Source: Candidatus Phocaeicola gallistercoris (GTDB lineage Bacteria; Bacteroidota; Bacteroidia; Bacteroidales; Bacteroidaceae). From it: 46,827 nt of DNA. Every line of letters begins with the position of its first letter. The stretch's first letter is position 1. The notes beneath the pieces are model-generated. The model had not been told where the DNA came from, ran no database searches, and saw nothing but the letters and a program-made list of their open reading frames with translations. The stretch is taken from assembly GCA_019116145.1 (NCBI GenBank), contig DXCG01000116.1, positions 1 through 46,827 of the forward strand. Direction: 5' to 3'. The translations under genes and the position numbers were made by a program. Below, piece after piece: positions 24,908 to 32,920 of the stretch.

Positions 24908-26110
24908 ATGCGGTTGAAGCGGATAATATTATCTATATTGTTGCTTTATTGTGCTTTTTATAAAAGCCATGCACAAGAGTTTTTCCCTTATTCTTCGTCA
25001 TCTTTTGTTGCAGATACTTGTACATTGACTTTATTGTTTGTCGGCGATTTGATGCAACATCAGGCACAGATTGATGCAGCACATGTGTCGGGTGATGTGT
25101 TCGACTATTCATCTTGCTTTTCGTTAATAAAAGAACAGATAACTCGTGCAGATGTTGCTATAGGCAATTTGGAGGTAACTTTGGGCGGAAAACCTTATAG
25201 TGGCTATCCGGCATTCAGTGCTCCTGATGAATATCTGTATGCAATAAAAGAGGCAGGTTTCGATGTTTTATTAACTGCCAATAATCATTGTCTTGACCGT
25301 GGGAAAAAAGGATTGGAACGTACTATACATTTATTAGATTCGTTGCAGTTGCAGCATGCAGGGACATATAAAAATAAGGAAGATCGGAATCGGCAATATC
25401 CTTTGTTTATTCAAAAAAATGGTTTCCGTATTGCTTTGTTGAATTATACTTATGGGACAAACGGGCTTCGGGAAACATCGCCGGCAATTGTTAATCGTAT
25501 TGATACGGCTGTTATTTTGAAAGATATTTGTAAAGCGAAGTCGTATAATGTGGATGCAATTATTGCATGTATGCATTGGGGACAAGAGTACCGGATGCTT
25601 CCGGATGAAAGTCAAAAAAAATTAGCTTCTTGGTTACTTCAAAATGGAGTTACGCATATTATAGGGGCGCATCCACATGTCATTCAGCCTATGGAGTTGC
25701 GAACAGATGGAAAATCTCAGCATGTTGTTGTTTATTCGTTAGGTAATTTTATCTCAAATATGTCGGCGTCTAATACAGATGGCGGTCTTGTTTTTACCAT
25801 GAAACTGAGGAAGCGTAACGTTGTTTGGCCAGTTTGGTCGGATCTGGTCACATCAATGTGGAAAGAACATTCCCAACAAGAAGATATTCCTTTTGTCTTT
25901 CCTTCTTGTGAAGTAGAGTGGTGTGGATATAGTATAGTTTGGACTGCACGTCCCAAGTTTACATCAAATGGAAAATTTGTATTATATCCGGTAGATGTTT
26001 CGCTTGATAATTTGTCGGAGGGAGGCAAACAACGTTTGAATCTTTTCAAAAAGAATACAAGCAATTTTTTGAAAAAGCATAATATAGGCATAGGAGAACT
26101 AAAAAAATGA
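24908..26110 (+). CDS. CapA/PgsA-family metallophosphatase-like exported protein
   Basis: The 400-residue product has a signal peptide (RLKRIILSILLLYCAF, probable cut after SHA) and a calcineurin-like CapA domain. Motifs follow in order: LLFVGDLMQHQAQ, the NLEVTLGG segment, LTANNHCLDRGKKGLERT, ACMHWGQEY, GAHPHVIQPME and YSLGNFISN. Several of these carry the His, Asp and Asn residues that bind metals in this superfamily. CapA in Bacillus takes part in poly-gamma-glutamate capsule production, but homologs in Bacteroidota usually stand alone, as here, without capB or capC. Its substrate is therefore unknown. It lies just after folD and before tRNA-His. Confidence 0.85.
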   Translation: MRLKRIILSILLLYCAFYKSHAQEFFPYSSSSFVADTCTLTLLFVGDLMQHQAQIDAAHVSGDVFDYSSCFSLIKEQITRADVAIGNLEVTLGGKPYSGYPAFSAPDEYLYAIKEAGFDVLLTANNHCLDRGKKGLERTIHLLDSLQLQHAGTYKNKEDRNRQYPLFIQKNGFRIALLNYTYGTNGLRETSPAIVNRIDTAVILKDICKAKSYNVDAIIACMHWGQEYRMLPDESQKKLASWLLQNGVTHIIGAHPHVIQPMELRTDGKSQHVVVYSLGNFISNMSASNTDGGLVFTMKLRKRNVVWPVWSDLVTSMWKEHSQQEDIPFVFPSCEVEWCGYSIVWTARPKFTSNGKFVLYPVDVSLDNLSEGGKQRLNLFKKNTSNFLKKHNIGIGELKK

Positions 26111-26138
26111 TTTCACTCATTAAAAAATAGTATTTTTC

Positions 26139-26169
26139 TTTGCGTTATAAAAGTTAATTTCTATCTTTG
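26139..26169 (+). promoter_or_regulatory. Full-consensus promoter of tRNA-His
   Basis: TTTG at 26139-26142, a 19-base spacer and TATCTTTG at 26162-26169 match the consensus exactly, about 30 bases before the tRNA. Confidence 0.88.
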
Positions 26170-26198
26170 CAATCGCTTTTGAAAAGGTTATCGTAGAT

Positions 26199-26273
26199 GG
26201 TGACTATAGTTCAGTTGGTTAGAGCGTCAGATTGTGGTTCTGAATGTCGTGGGTTCGAGTCCCACTAGTCACC
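26199..26273 (+). tRNA. tRNA-His (anticodon GTG)
   Basis: The sequence folds into a full cloverleaf. The acceptor stem includes the extra G at position -1 opposite C73 that marks tRNA-His. The D arm is GTTC/GAGC, with one G-T pair. The anticodon stem TCAGA/TCTGA encloses the loop TTGTGGT, giving anticodon GTG. The T arm is GTGGG-TTCGAGT-CCCAC. The CCA end is not encoded: the bases after C73 read CGT. It is a single tRNA gene with its own promoter and terminator. Confidence 0.97.
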
Positions 26274-26281
26274 CGTACAAG

Positions 26282-26316
26282 AAAGAGGATATTCAGCGAT
26301 GGATTTCCTCTTTTTT
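26282..26316 (+). terminator. Intrinsic terminator after tRNA-His
   Basis: AAAGAGGA pairs with TCCTCTTT across a 16-base loop and leads into a T run. The next about 170 bases, up to 26486, hold nothing I can name. Confidence 0.75.
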
Positions 26317-26486
26317 ATTTATGTATCAGTAATATACATAAATCCTATATTGAGGACATTCAAAAATATGTCGTAGGAATGAATATTTGAAATGCCTTCA
26401 CGAATTCCTAATAATTTCTTCATGTTTTTTGCTAAAAAATTGCAATCTTCTTGTTATTCCTGTGCAAAAATGTGAAAATAAATATA

Positions 26487-26494
26487 TATATTTG
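26487..26494 (+). promoter_or_regulatory. Candidate -7 box of the gene at 26515
   Basis: TATATTTG is an exact match ending 20 bases before the ATG, in an AT-rich stretch where chance matches are likely. Confidence 0.4.
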
Positions 26495-26514
26495 CAAAAA
26501 TGTATAATATTTGA

Positions 26515-27654
26515 ATGATGAAATTGCCTGTAATTGGTAAGTTGATAATAATATTTTCAATACTTTTATTAGTAATTGGAATAGGAATGTATGGCTTAAC
26601 ACGATTTTCTTTCATTGGTGATGAGGATAATCGGGATATGTTATCGTTGGTTCCTTCCGATTGTATTGGGTTGTTGGATACCGATAATATTGATTTTTTA
26701 GTTCAGGAATTTTCAGAAACCACATATGCCGAACAGTTTGACACACTGCAACAATGTGGTTTGTTTTCGCTTGTTTTTGAAAATTTAAGTTCTTATGTAG
26801 ATAATAATGTGCATGGCTTAAGTAATCGGATCAAGCGTATGTTGGTTAGTTTTCATGCGCCTTCTTCTGTTCATAATATGGTTATTTATTTTCAGATTAA
26901 AGAATCCGGGAAAAGTTTTATAGAAGGTTTCGTTCGGGATAGGATGGATAGTTTTGTCCCGAAGAAAGAAAGTTACCGGGGAGAAGTTATAACAGTTTAT
27001 CCGATAACGAATAATAATTTTTTGTCAGTCTATGTTAAAGATGAATTTTGTGTGATCAGTTTCCAGAAGCATTTGATAGAAGATGTGATAGATGCTTGGG
27101 AAGGAGAATATTCACTGGCAAATGATATGGTTTTTTCAAAGGTTTATCATTCGAAAACAACTAATTATATGACATTATATGGTCGTACAGCTTCTATTCC
27201 GTTGTTAGCTCATAAAGGAAATAATAGTTGGAGTGAATATGATGTGCATCTGACAAGTGAGGTTTTCTATTTAAGCGGTGAGATGTTTGCTTCAGGTTCG
27301 TTTGTAAAGCAAATAAAAGAGAAAGCTTTTCAAGATACAATTATTTCAGCTAAAAAAGACCGTTCGCTGATTGTTTCCGGACAATCGAAGGTCGATTCTT
27401 GTATATTGCAAGCTATAGCACTTCCTTCTCATTCACTGTTTGATGAGTGCATTTCCAATTTGTCCCAAGAAGCAACTTTCATGGCTATAATGGATATGGA
27501 TGAAGTTGCATTGAATCCATCTTCATATAAACCGTATCTTCCCAATTTTATTTATAGGCACATCAATTTGTTCCGTTCGTTTATATTATCTGTTCAGTTG
27601 ACTCAAGTAGGAGATAGTGTATCTCATATTATGGTTTTCACTTATAAGAGTTAG
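26515..27654 (+). CDS. Membrane-anchored protein of unknown function
   Basis: I do not recognise a family with confidence. The 379-residue product has one N-terminal hydrophobic helix (about residues 9-30, LIIIFSILLLVIGIGMYGL) that is more likely an anchor than a cleaved signal. After it, MLSLVPSDCIGLLDTDNIDFLV resembles the start of large Bacteroidota periplasmic proteins that begin with a VPxxA-like phrase, as in DUF3352-type proteins. The body is soluble and mixed alpha/beta with no visible catalytic motif. It is bounded by the tRNA-His terminator and a convergent MFS gene only seven bases away. Two ATG codons in a row (26515, 26518) are equivalent starts. Confidence 0.7.
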   Translation: MMKLPVIGKLIIIFSILLLVIGIGMYGLTRFSFIGDEDNRDMLSLVPSDCIGLLDTDNIDFLVQEFSETTYAEQFDTLQQCGLFSLVFENLSSYVDNNVHGLSNRIKRMLVSFHAPSSVHNMVIYFQIKESGKSFIEGFVRDRMDSFVPKKESYRGEVITVYPITNNNFLSVYVKDEFCVISFQKHLIEDVIDAWEGEYSLANDMVFSKVYHSKTTNYMTLYGRTASIPLLAHKGNNSWSEYDVHLTSEVFYLSGEMFASGSFVKQIKEKAFQDTIISAKKDRSLIVSGQSKVDSCILQAIALPSHSLFDECISNLSQEATFMAIMDMDEVALNPSSYKPYLPNFIYRHINLFRSFILSVQLTQVGDSVSHIMVFTYKS

Positions 27655-27661
27655 GATATTA

Positions 27662-28861
27662 TTATCGTACTTTGTTTTTTTGGAAATGAGGAGTCACTTT
27701 AAGTGAGAAATAAAAAAGTGAGAATATGGTGAGCAAAGCTCCGAATAAATAAGCCATTTTAAATGAAGTATATTCGGCAATATATCCTCCACTTACCATG
27801 CCAATACCGATGCCTACGTCCCAAGAAGTCAGATAGGTGCTGGTTGCTGTGCCACGCTGGTTGTTTGGTGCTAAATTGACAAATAGAGTATTGTAAGCCG
27901 GAAACATTGTTCCGAATCCGACTCCTAATAATAAAGCAATCGTAAAAAATAAAATAGTTGTAATGGTATGATTCCATTCGATGATCCATCCGCAGGAAGT
28001 AAGTAAGAAATAGCATAAACATACCAAGTAGATGCCGGCAAGTATGACTTGTGTTATTTTTCCTTTGTCGACCAGTCGACCGCTAAAAAGTCGGCTGATA
28101 GCCATTCCTATAGCCATGAATGTAAAGAAGAATCCGGTTTCTGCTGTAATGCCAATTTGTTTGGCATACATAGCCACGTAATTTGTAGTCATTCCGTAAG
28201 GGATAGAAAGCAGTAATAGGCTTAATCCTGCTGGCAATCCTTTAATTAAGATAAATCGGTCTAAAGAAACCGGCTCTCTTTTGACAGGAGGTTTGTATGG
28301 GGTTTTAACTAATCCGGCGATGAGAAGTCCTAAAAGGCATGCGCCCAATGAATAGGAAAATATAATGATATAAGGAGTTCCTGCATTATGTAAGAACAAT
28401 CCGAACATGGGACCGATAGACATTGCAATGTTGTTTGCCAATCCGTAATAACCTAATCCTTCTCCTCTTCGTGAGGAAGGCATGATGTCGATGACGATTG
28501 TATTTCCTCCTACAGTAACCATACCAAACGAGAGTCCATGGATTATTCGTAAAAGAATAAACCATGTTAAGGTGCTTGCCAGCATATAACCGGCAAAAAT
28601 AGACGTAAAAATGAAATAGGCGAATAAATACAGAGGTTTGCGTGCAAAGGTATCCATGAAATATCCTGAAAAAGGCCGGATAAGCAGGGATGAAATAGTA
28701 TAACACGATAATACAATCCCGATTGTTGAATTGGATGCATTGAAAATTTCTGAAAGGTAAAACGGTAATACGGGTGTCAATAACCAAAATCCGAAATAAA
28801 GTAGAAAATTGGCTGTCAGTATATAACAATAGCTTGGTGTTATGAGACGATTGGTTTCCAT
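27662..28861 (-). CDS. Major facilitator superfamily transporter
   Basis: The 399-residue product has about 12 hydrophobic segments and the MFS layout of two six-helix halves. The conserved loop between helices 2 and 3 reads RPFSGYFMDTFARKPLY, close to the family's GxxxDRxGRR pattern, and a weaker repeat, SRLFSGRLVDKGK, appears in the second half. The sequence resembles drug- or sugar-exporting MFS proteins, but the substrate is unknown. The frame can be extended 11 codons to a TTG at 28894; the ATG at 28861 is preferred. It converges on the unknown protein at 26515 and has no clear terminator of its own. An inverted repeat upstream serves pheS. Confidence 0.88.
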   Translation of the reverse strand: METNRLITPSYCYILTANFLLYFGFWLLTPVLPFYLSEIFNASNSTIGIVLSCYTISSLLIRPFSGYFMDTFARKPLYLFAYFIFTSIFAGYMLASTLTWFILLRIIHGLSFGMVTVGGNTIVIDIMPSSRRGEGLGYYGLANNIAMSIGPMFGLFLHNAGTPYIIIFSYSLGACLLGLLIAGLVKTPYKPPVKREPVSLDRFILIKGLPAGLSLLLLSIPYGMTTNYVAMYAKQIGITAETGFFFTFMAIGMAISRLFSGRLVDKGKITQVILAGIYLVCLCYFLLTSCGWIIEWNHTITTILFFTIALLLGVGFGTMFPAYNTLFVNLAPNNQRGTATSTYLTSWDVGIGIGMVSGGYIAEYTSFKMAYLFGALLTIFSLFYFSLKVTPHFQKNKVR

Positions 28862-28941
28862 AAAACAATGAGCTGTTTTTTTTATATCTTTCAACAGGTT
28901 TTGAAAGTAATCAATTTATTTTATGAGGTTATGTATAAAGC

Positions 28942-28980
28942 AAAAATCAAGTGAAAACGATGTGTTTTCACTTGATTTTT
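28942..28980 (-). terminator. Intrinsic terminator of pheS
   Basis: A perfect 17-base-pair inverted repeat (28942-28958 with 28964-28980) around a 5-base loop has A and T runs at its ends. It lies 75 bases after the pheS stop and isolates the MFS gene from pheS transcription. Confidence 0.88.
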
Positions 28981-29055
28981 ATATTCTCATTTAAGGTTCT
29001 TTTACTTGAAATATGATTAGGTGTCCTTAAAAGTTTTATGCGAAAAGATGGTATA

Positions 29056-30090
29056 TTAGTAAGCCATTTCAAACTCTTTAAGGAAGCGGATATCATTTTC
29101 CGAGAACATTCGCAAGTCTTTTACTTTGTATTTTAAGTTTGTGATACGTTCTACTCCCATACCGAAAGCATATCCACTATAAATTTTACTGTCTATGCCA
29201 CATGCTTCAAGTACGTTGGGGTCTACCATGCCGCATCCTAATATTTCTACCCAACCGGTATATTTACAGAATGGGCATCCTTTACCTCCACAAATATCGC
29301 AGCTGATATCCATTTCTGCACTTGGTTCGGTGAAAGGGAAATACGACGGGCGGAGACGGATTTTGGTTTCTGCACCAAACATCTCTTTGGAAAACTGAAG
29401 TAATACCTGTTTTAAGTCGCTGAAAGATACGTTTTTATCTATATACAATCCTTCTACTTGATGGAAGAAGCAGTGGGCACGGTAGCTGATGGCTTCGTTT
29501 CTGTAAACACGTCCCGGACAAATAATGCGGATAGGCGGTTGTGTTTTTTCCATTGTGCGTACTTGAACGCTACTGGTGTGCGTACGTAAAATTACATTTT
29601 TAGTAACGTCTTCTTTATTGACATCAATAAAGAAAGTATCTTGCATGTCGCGTGCAGGGTGATCGGCTGCAAAATTCAAAGACGTGAATACGTGTAAATC
29701 ATCTTCAACTTCAGGTCCTTCTGCAATAGTGAATCCCATCCGAGAGAATATATCTATTATTTTGTTGCGTACAATAGTCAACGGATGGCGTGTCCCCAAT
29801 TTGATGGGATAAGCCGTGCGCGTTAAATCCAGTTCGCTGATGCCATTATCTTGACTTTCATTTGCTTCTTTTAAAGCGGCGATGCGTTCTTGGGTACGGC
29901 TCTTAAGTTCATTCAGTTTCATACCTACTTCTTTTTTCTTTTCGGCAGGTACGTTCCTAAAATCGGTCATCAATGCATTGATGGCACCTTTTTTTCCTAA
30001 ATATTTAATTCTGAGAGCTTCAAGTTCTTCTGTATTGGAAGCGGTCATGCTTTCTACTTCCTGAAGTAATTGTTCTATTTTTGCCAGCAT
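29056..30090 (-). CDS. pheS: Phenylalanine--tRNA ligase, alpha subunit
   Basis: PheS holds the catalytic core of the alpha2beta2 enzyme that charges tRNA-Phe. The 344-residue product has an N-terminal coiled-coil (about residues 1-90) that contacts tRNA. The class II aminoacyl-tRNA synthetase core follows, with motif 2 in the VYRNEAISYRAHCFFHQVEGLYID stretch and motif 3 in SGYAFGMGVERITNLKY near the C-terminus. The CDICGGKGCPFCKYTGW insertion has four Cys residues, the arrangement of a zinc-binding loop. pheT is not in the window, so the subunits are encoded apart, as is common in Bacteroidota. A -7 box lies just upstream. Confidence 0.96.
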   Translation of the reverse strand: MLAKIEQLLQEVESMTASNTEELEALRIKYLGKKGAINALMTDFRNVPAEKKKEVGMKLNELKSRTQERIAALKEANESQDNGISELDLTRTAYPIKLGTRHPLTIVRNKIIDIFSRMGFTIAEGPEVEDDLHVFTSLNFAADHPARDMQDTFFIDVNKEDVTKNVILRTHTSSVQVRTMEKTQPPIRIICPGRVYRNEAISYRAHCFFHQVEGLYIDKNVSFSDLKQVLLQFSKEMFGAETKIRLRPSYFPFTEPSAEMDISCDICGGKGCPFCKYTGWVEILGCGMVDPNVLEACGIDSKIYSGYAFGMGVERITNLKYKVKDLRMFSENDIRFLKEFEMAY

Positions 30091-30111
30091 ATTTTTATTC
30101 TTTTATCGGCG

Positions 30112-30119
30112 CAAAGTTA
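30112..30119 (-). promoter_or_regulatory. Candidate -7 box of pheS
   Basis: On the minus strand this reads TAACTTTG, an exact match 21 bases before the pheS ATG. No attenuator-like leader peptide rich in Phe codons is visible. Confidence 0.55.
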
Positions 30120-30177
30120 AGGATTTAAACTGAAATTTTTTCTTTTTCTCTTGATAAAAAAGAAAACTGTTTATCTA

Positions 30178-30210
30178 TTGTGACGTAATATTGAAAAAAA
30201 TGTATTTTTG
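30178..30210 (+). promoter_or_regulatory. Candidate promoter of the DUF4348 gene
   Basis: TTG at 30178-30180 and TATTTTTG at 30203-30210 are 22 bases apart, slightly wider than the ideal 19-21. The -7 box ends 26 bases before the ATG. Confidence 0.5.
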
Positions 30211-30236
30211 CACATGATTTTCCATAATTGAAAGCG

Positions 30237-31100
30237 ATGAAAAAAATATGGTTGGGGTGTTGCTTGTTGGTTCTTATAACATCGTGTGGAGGAAAAAAGC
30301 AAAATATTGATCCTTTCGAGATGTTGACAAAGCAAATAGACTCGGTAAGTCATGTCCCGGATACGGTAATAGTACATGATACGGTGCCGAATGCAGAAGA
30401 AATTATTCCTGTTACGGCTGATGAGAGTTTTGCCGATTTCTTTTACAATTTTGCATCTGATGAACGGTTTCAGCGTTCACGTATTGTATTTCCTATTTCT
30501 TATTATAAGGGAAAAGAAATTATTCAAACAGAAAAAGATGATTGGAATTACGATCCAATGTTTAGTCGGGATTTGATTTATACCATACTTTTCGATGATG
30601 AGGAAGATATGGAAATGGAGAAAGACACCGGGCTATATAGTGTGCAAGTCGACTGGATTTATCTGAGAATGAAGAAAATAAAACGCTATTATTTCCAGCG
30701 GATTCATGAGAGATGGTTCCTTGAAGCGATTAATCAAGAAGATTTGAATTACCCGGATAGCGAGGAAGAAAACTTTTTCGATTTCTATACCCGTTTTGCA
30801 AACGATTCGATTTTCCAGTTAGAACGGATACAAGAACCTTTGGCATTTGTGACAGTCGATCCGGAAGATGATTTCCAAATATTGGAAACAGTGCTGAATA
30901 AAGGGCAATGGTTCTCTTTTTGTCCGCCGTTACTGAAAGAACGGTTGACCGATATCCACTACGGACAAAAGGATGATCCTGAGTCGGATTTAAAAATCAT
31001 TGAAATAAAAGGATTTGGAAACGGATTTAACAATACTCTTTATTTCAGGAAGATAAATGGTATTTGGAAATTAATTCGGTTTGAAGATTTAAGCGATTGA
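30237..31100 (+). CDS. DUF4348-family lipoprotein with an internal duplication
   Basis: The 287-residue product is an envelope lipoprotein: MKKIWLG, a hydrophobic stretch and a lipobox LITSC with Cys at residue 17. After a Thr/Val-rich spacer it holds two related domains. The first (about 63-166) opens ESFADFFYNFASDERFQRSRI and closes with RYYFQRIHERWFLEAI. The second (about 178-284) opens ENFFDFYTRFANDSIFQLERI and closes with NTLYFRKINGIWKLIRFED. I associate this with DUF4348, a Bacteroidales family of unknown function. The ATG at 30237 is chosen over an in-frame TTG at 30228. murB begins 11 bases after the stop, hinting at a link to cell-wall synthesis. Confidence 0.78.
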   Translation: MKKIWLGCCLLVLITSCGGKKQNIDPFEMLTKQIDSVSHVPDTVIVHDTVPNAEEIIPVTADESFADFFYNFASDERFQRSRIVFPISYYKGKEIIQTEKDDWNYDPMFSRDLIYTILFDDEEDMEMEKDTGLYSVQVDWIYLRMKKIKRYYFQRIHERWFLEAINQEDLNYPDSEEENFFDFYTRFANDSIFQLERIQEPLAFVTVDPEDDFQILETVLNKGQWFSFCPPLLKERLTDIHYGQKDDPESDLKIIEIKGFGNGFNNTLYFRKINGIWKLIRFEDLSD

Positions 31101-31111
31101 AAAACAGTGTC

Positions 31112-32128
31112 ATGAAGATAATTCATAATTACTCGCTATTGCATCATAATACTTTTGGTATTGACGCTCGGGCTGCTTGTTTTGTTGAATATGAAACACC
31201 GGAAGAATTGGTCAACTTTTTAGTAAGCGGCATAAATGAAAGCCGTTTGCCGTTGCTTTGTATTGGAGGAGGAAGTAATTTGCTCTTTACGTCCGATTAT
31301 CGCGGAACTGTATTGCATTCAGCAATAAAAGGCTATGAAGTTGTAAATGAGACTTCAGAGTATGTTGATGTTTGTGTAGGGAGTGGTGAGAAATGGGATG
31401 ATGTGGTAGCCTATGCAGTAAGTAATAAATGGTATGGAGCCGAAAATCTGTCTTTTATACCGGGAGAAGTAGGTGCTTCGGCCGTTCAAAACATTGGAGC
31501 TTATGGTGTAGAAGTTAAAGATTTGATAGTTTCGGTGAGTGCTGTTTGTGTGTCCGATGGGACATCTCGTACTTTTACAAACGAAGAATGTTGTTACGCT
31601 TATCGGGAAAGTGTTTTCAAAAAAGAATTGAAAGGTCAGTACATTATAACAGATGTAACATATCGTTTTAGTAAAAAGGCGAAGTGGAATTTAGATTATG
31701 GGAATATTCGCACAGAATTGGCTGCTATGGAGGGAAGCTTAACACTTGAAAGTTTACGTGAAGTGATCCGGAGAATCAGAGAGCGGAAATTGCCCGATCC
31801 TGTACAAATAGGGAATGCCGGTAGTTTTTTTATGAATCCCATTATTCAGAAAACGCAGTACGATGATTTATGTGGCAGTTATCCGGATATGCCATGTTAT
31901 CCGGTTTGTGAAAATAAAGTAAAGATTCCGGCAGGATGGATGATTGACCGATGTGGATGGAAAGGGAAAACGATTGGTCGTGTCGGAGTTCATGAGCATC
32001 AGGCTTTAGTATTAGTAAATAGGGGTGGAGCCACGGGGAAAGAGGTCATGGATTTGGCTGCTCTGATTGCAGCTTCAGTTTTTGATAAATTCGGGATAAT
32101 GATATATCCTGAAGTCAATTATATTTAA
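31112..32128 (+). CDS. murB: UDP-N-acetylmuramate dehydrogenase
   Basis: MurB is a flavoenzyme that reduces UDP-GlcNAc-enolpyruvate to UDP-MurNAc, committing it to peptidoglycan. The 338-residue product has the FAD-binding motif CIGGGSNLLF (near residues 50-59), the GAENLSFIPGEVGASAVQNIGAYG segment, the substrate-binding YR of CCYAYRESVFK, and the C-terminal catalytic Glu in PEVNYI. The overall length and the extra loop fit the longer type I MurB as in E. coli. A TTG at 31097 overlapping the previous gene is rejected in favour of the ATG at 31112. The MBL-fold gene starts 13 bases downstream. Confidence 0.94.
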   Translation: MKIIHNYSLLHHNTFGIDARAACFVEYETPEELVNFLVSGINESRLPLLCIGGGSNLLFTSDYRGTVLHSAIKGYEVVNETSEYVDVCVGSGEKWDDVVAYAVSNKWYGAENLSFIPGEVGASAVQNIGAYGVEVKDLIVSVSAVCVSDGTSRTFTNEECCYAYRESVFKKELKGQYIITDVTYRFSKKAKWNLDYGNIRTELAAMEGSLTLESLREVIRRIRERKLPDPVQIGNAGSFFMNPIIQKTQYDDLCGSYPDMPCYPVCENKVKIPAGWMIDRCGWKGKTIGRVGVHEHQALVLVNRGGATGKEVMDLAALIAASVFDKFGIMIYPEVNYI

Positions 32129-32141
32129 AAAAGAAGGGAAG

Positions 32142-32918
32142 ATGCAGATTACGATATTAGGTAGTGGAACATCTACCGGTGTGCCACAAATAGGATGCAC
32201 ATGCAACGTGTGTTTAAGTAAAGACCCTCATGACAAGCGTTTACGTTGTTCTGGTTTAGTTGATGTTGATGGCGTGAGAATATTGATTGATTGTGGTCCG
32301 GATTTTCGGGAACAGATGATTCGTTTAAACGATTTTCGTCCTATAGATGGTGTATTGATAACCCATGAACATTATGATCATGTGGGAGGATTAGACGATC
32401 TTCGTCCTTTTAGCGTATTTCGTGATATACCCGTGTATGCAGAATCTTATACAGCCGATCATTTGCGGAAGCGTATGTCGTATTGTTTCGTAGAGCATCA
32501 ATATCCGGGGATACCCGATGTATCACTTGTTGAAGTGAAGCCTTTTGAATCTTTTTATATCCGCTCATCATTGGGGAGTGCTGTCGAAGTTATGCCTTTC
32601 CGTGTCATGCATGGGAAATTGCCCATCTTAGGATATCGTATTGGTGATATGGCTTGGATAACCGACATGCTTACTTTGCCGGAAGAATCGTACAATTATT
32701 TGCAAGACTTAAACTGTTTAATGATGAATGCTTTGCGTATTACGCCTCATTCTACTCATCAATCATTGTCGGAAGCGTTGGCTCAGGTTAAACGTATAGC
32801 TCCGACCGATACTTATTTTCTTCACATGTGTCATCAAATAGGGTTGCATGAGAAAGTAAACGCAACGTTGCCGCCGCATGTTCATTTGGGATTTGACGGA
32901 TTGCGCGTTACTCTTTAA
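32142..32918 (+). CDS. MBL-fold metal-dependent hydrolase (PhnP-like)
   Basis: The 258-residue product belongs to the metallo-beta-lactamase fold family. It has the N-terminal ILGSGTSTGVPQIGC strand, the metal motif THEHYDHVGGLDDLR (HxHxDH), a second Asp in AWITDMLTL and a late His near LHMCHQIGLHEK. Two more Cys residues in GCTCNVC could bind a structural zinc, as in PhnP-type phosphodiesterases. The family includes phosphodiesterases acting on cyclic phosphates and nucleotides; no substrate can be assigned here, and no phn genes are near. It is the third gene of the lipoprotein-murB unit and converges on an EamA gene with only two bases between the stops. Confidence 0.85.
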   Translation: MQITILGSGTSTGVPQIGCTCNVCLSKDPHDKRLRCSGLVDVDGVRILIDCGPDFREQMIRLNDFRPIDGVLITHEHYDHVGGLDDLRPFSVFRDIPVYAESYTADHLRKRMSYCFVEHQYPGIPDVSLVEVKPFESFYIRSSLGSAVEVMPFRVMHGKLPILGYRIGDMAWITDMLTLPEESYNYLQDLNCLMMNALRITPHSTHQSLSEALAQVKRIAPTDTYFLHMCHQIGLHEKVNATLPPHVHLGFDGLRVTL

Positions 32919-32920
32919 TG

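Noticed and set aside
29195-29398. Plus-strand frame antisense to pheS
   Set aside because: Shadow of the PheS catalytic core.
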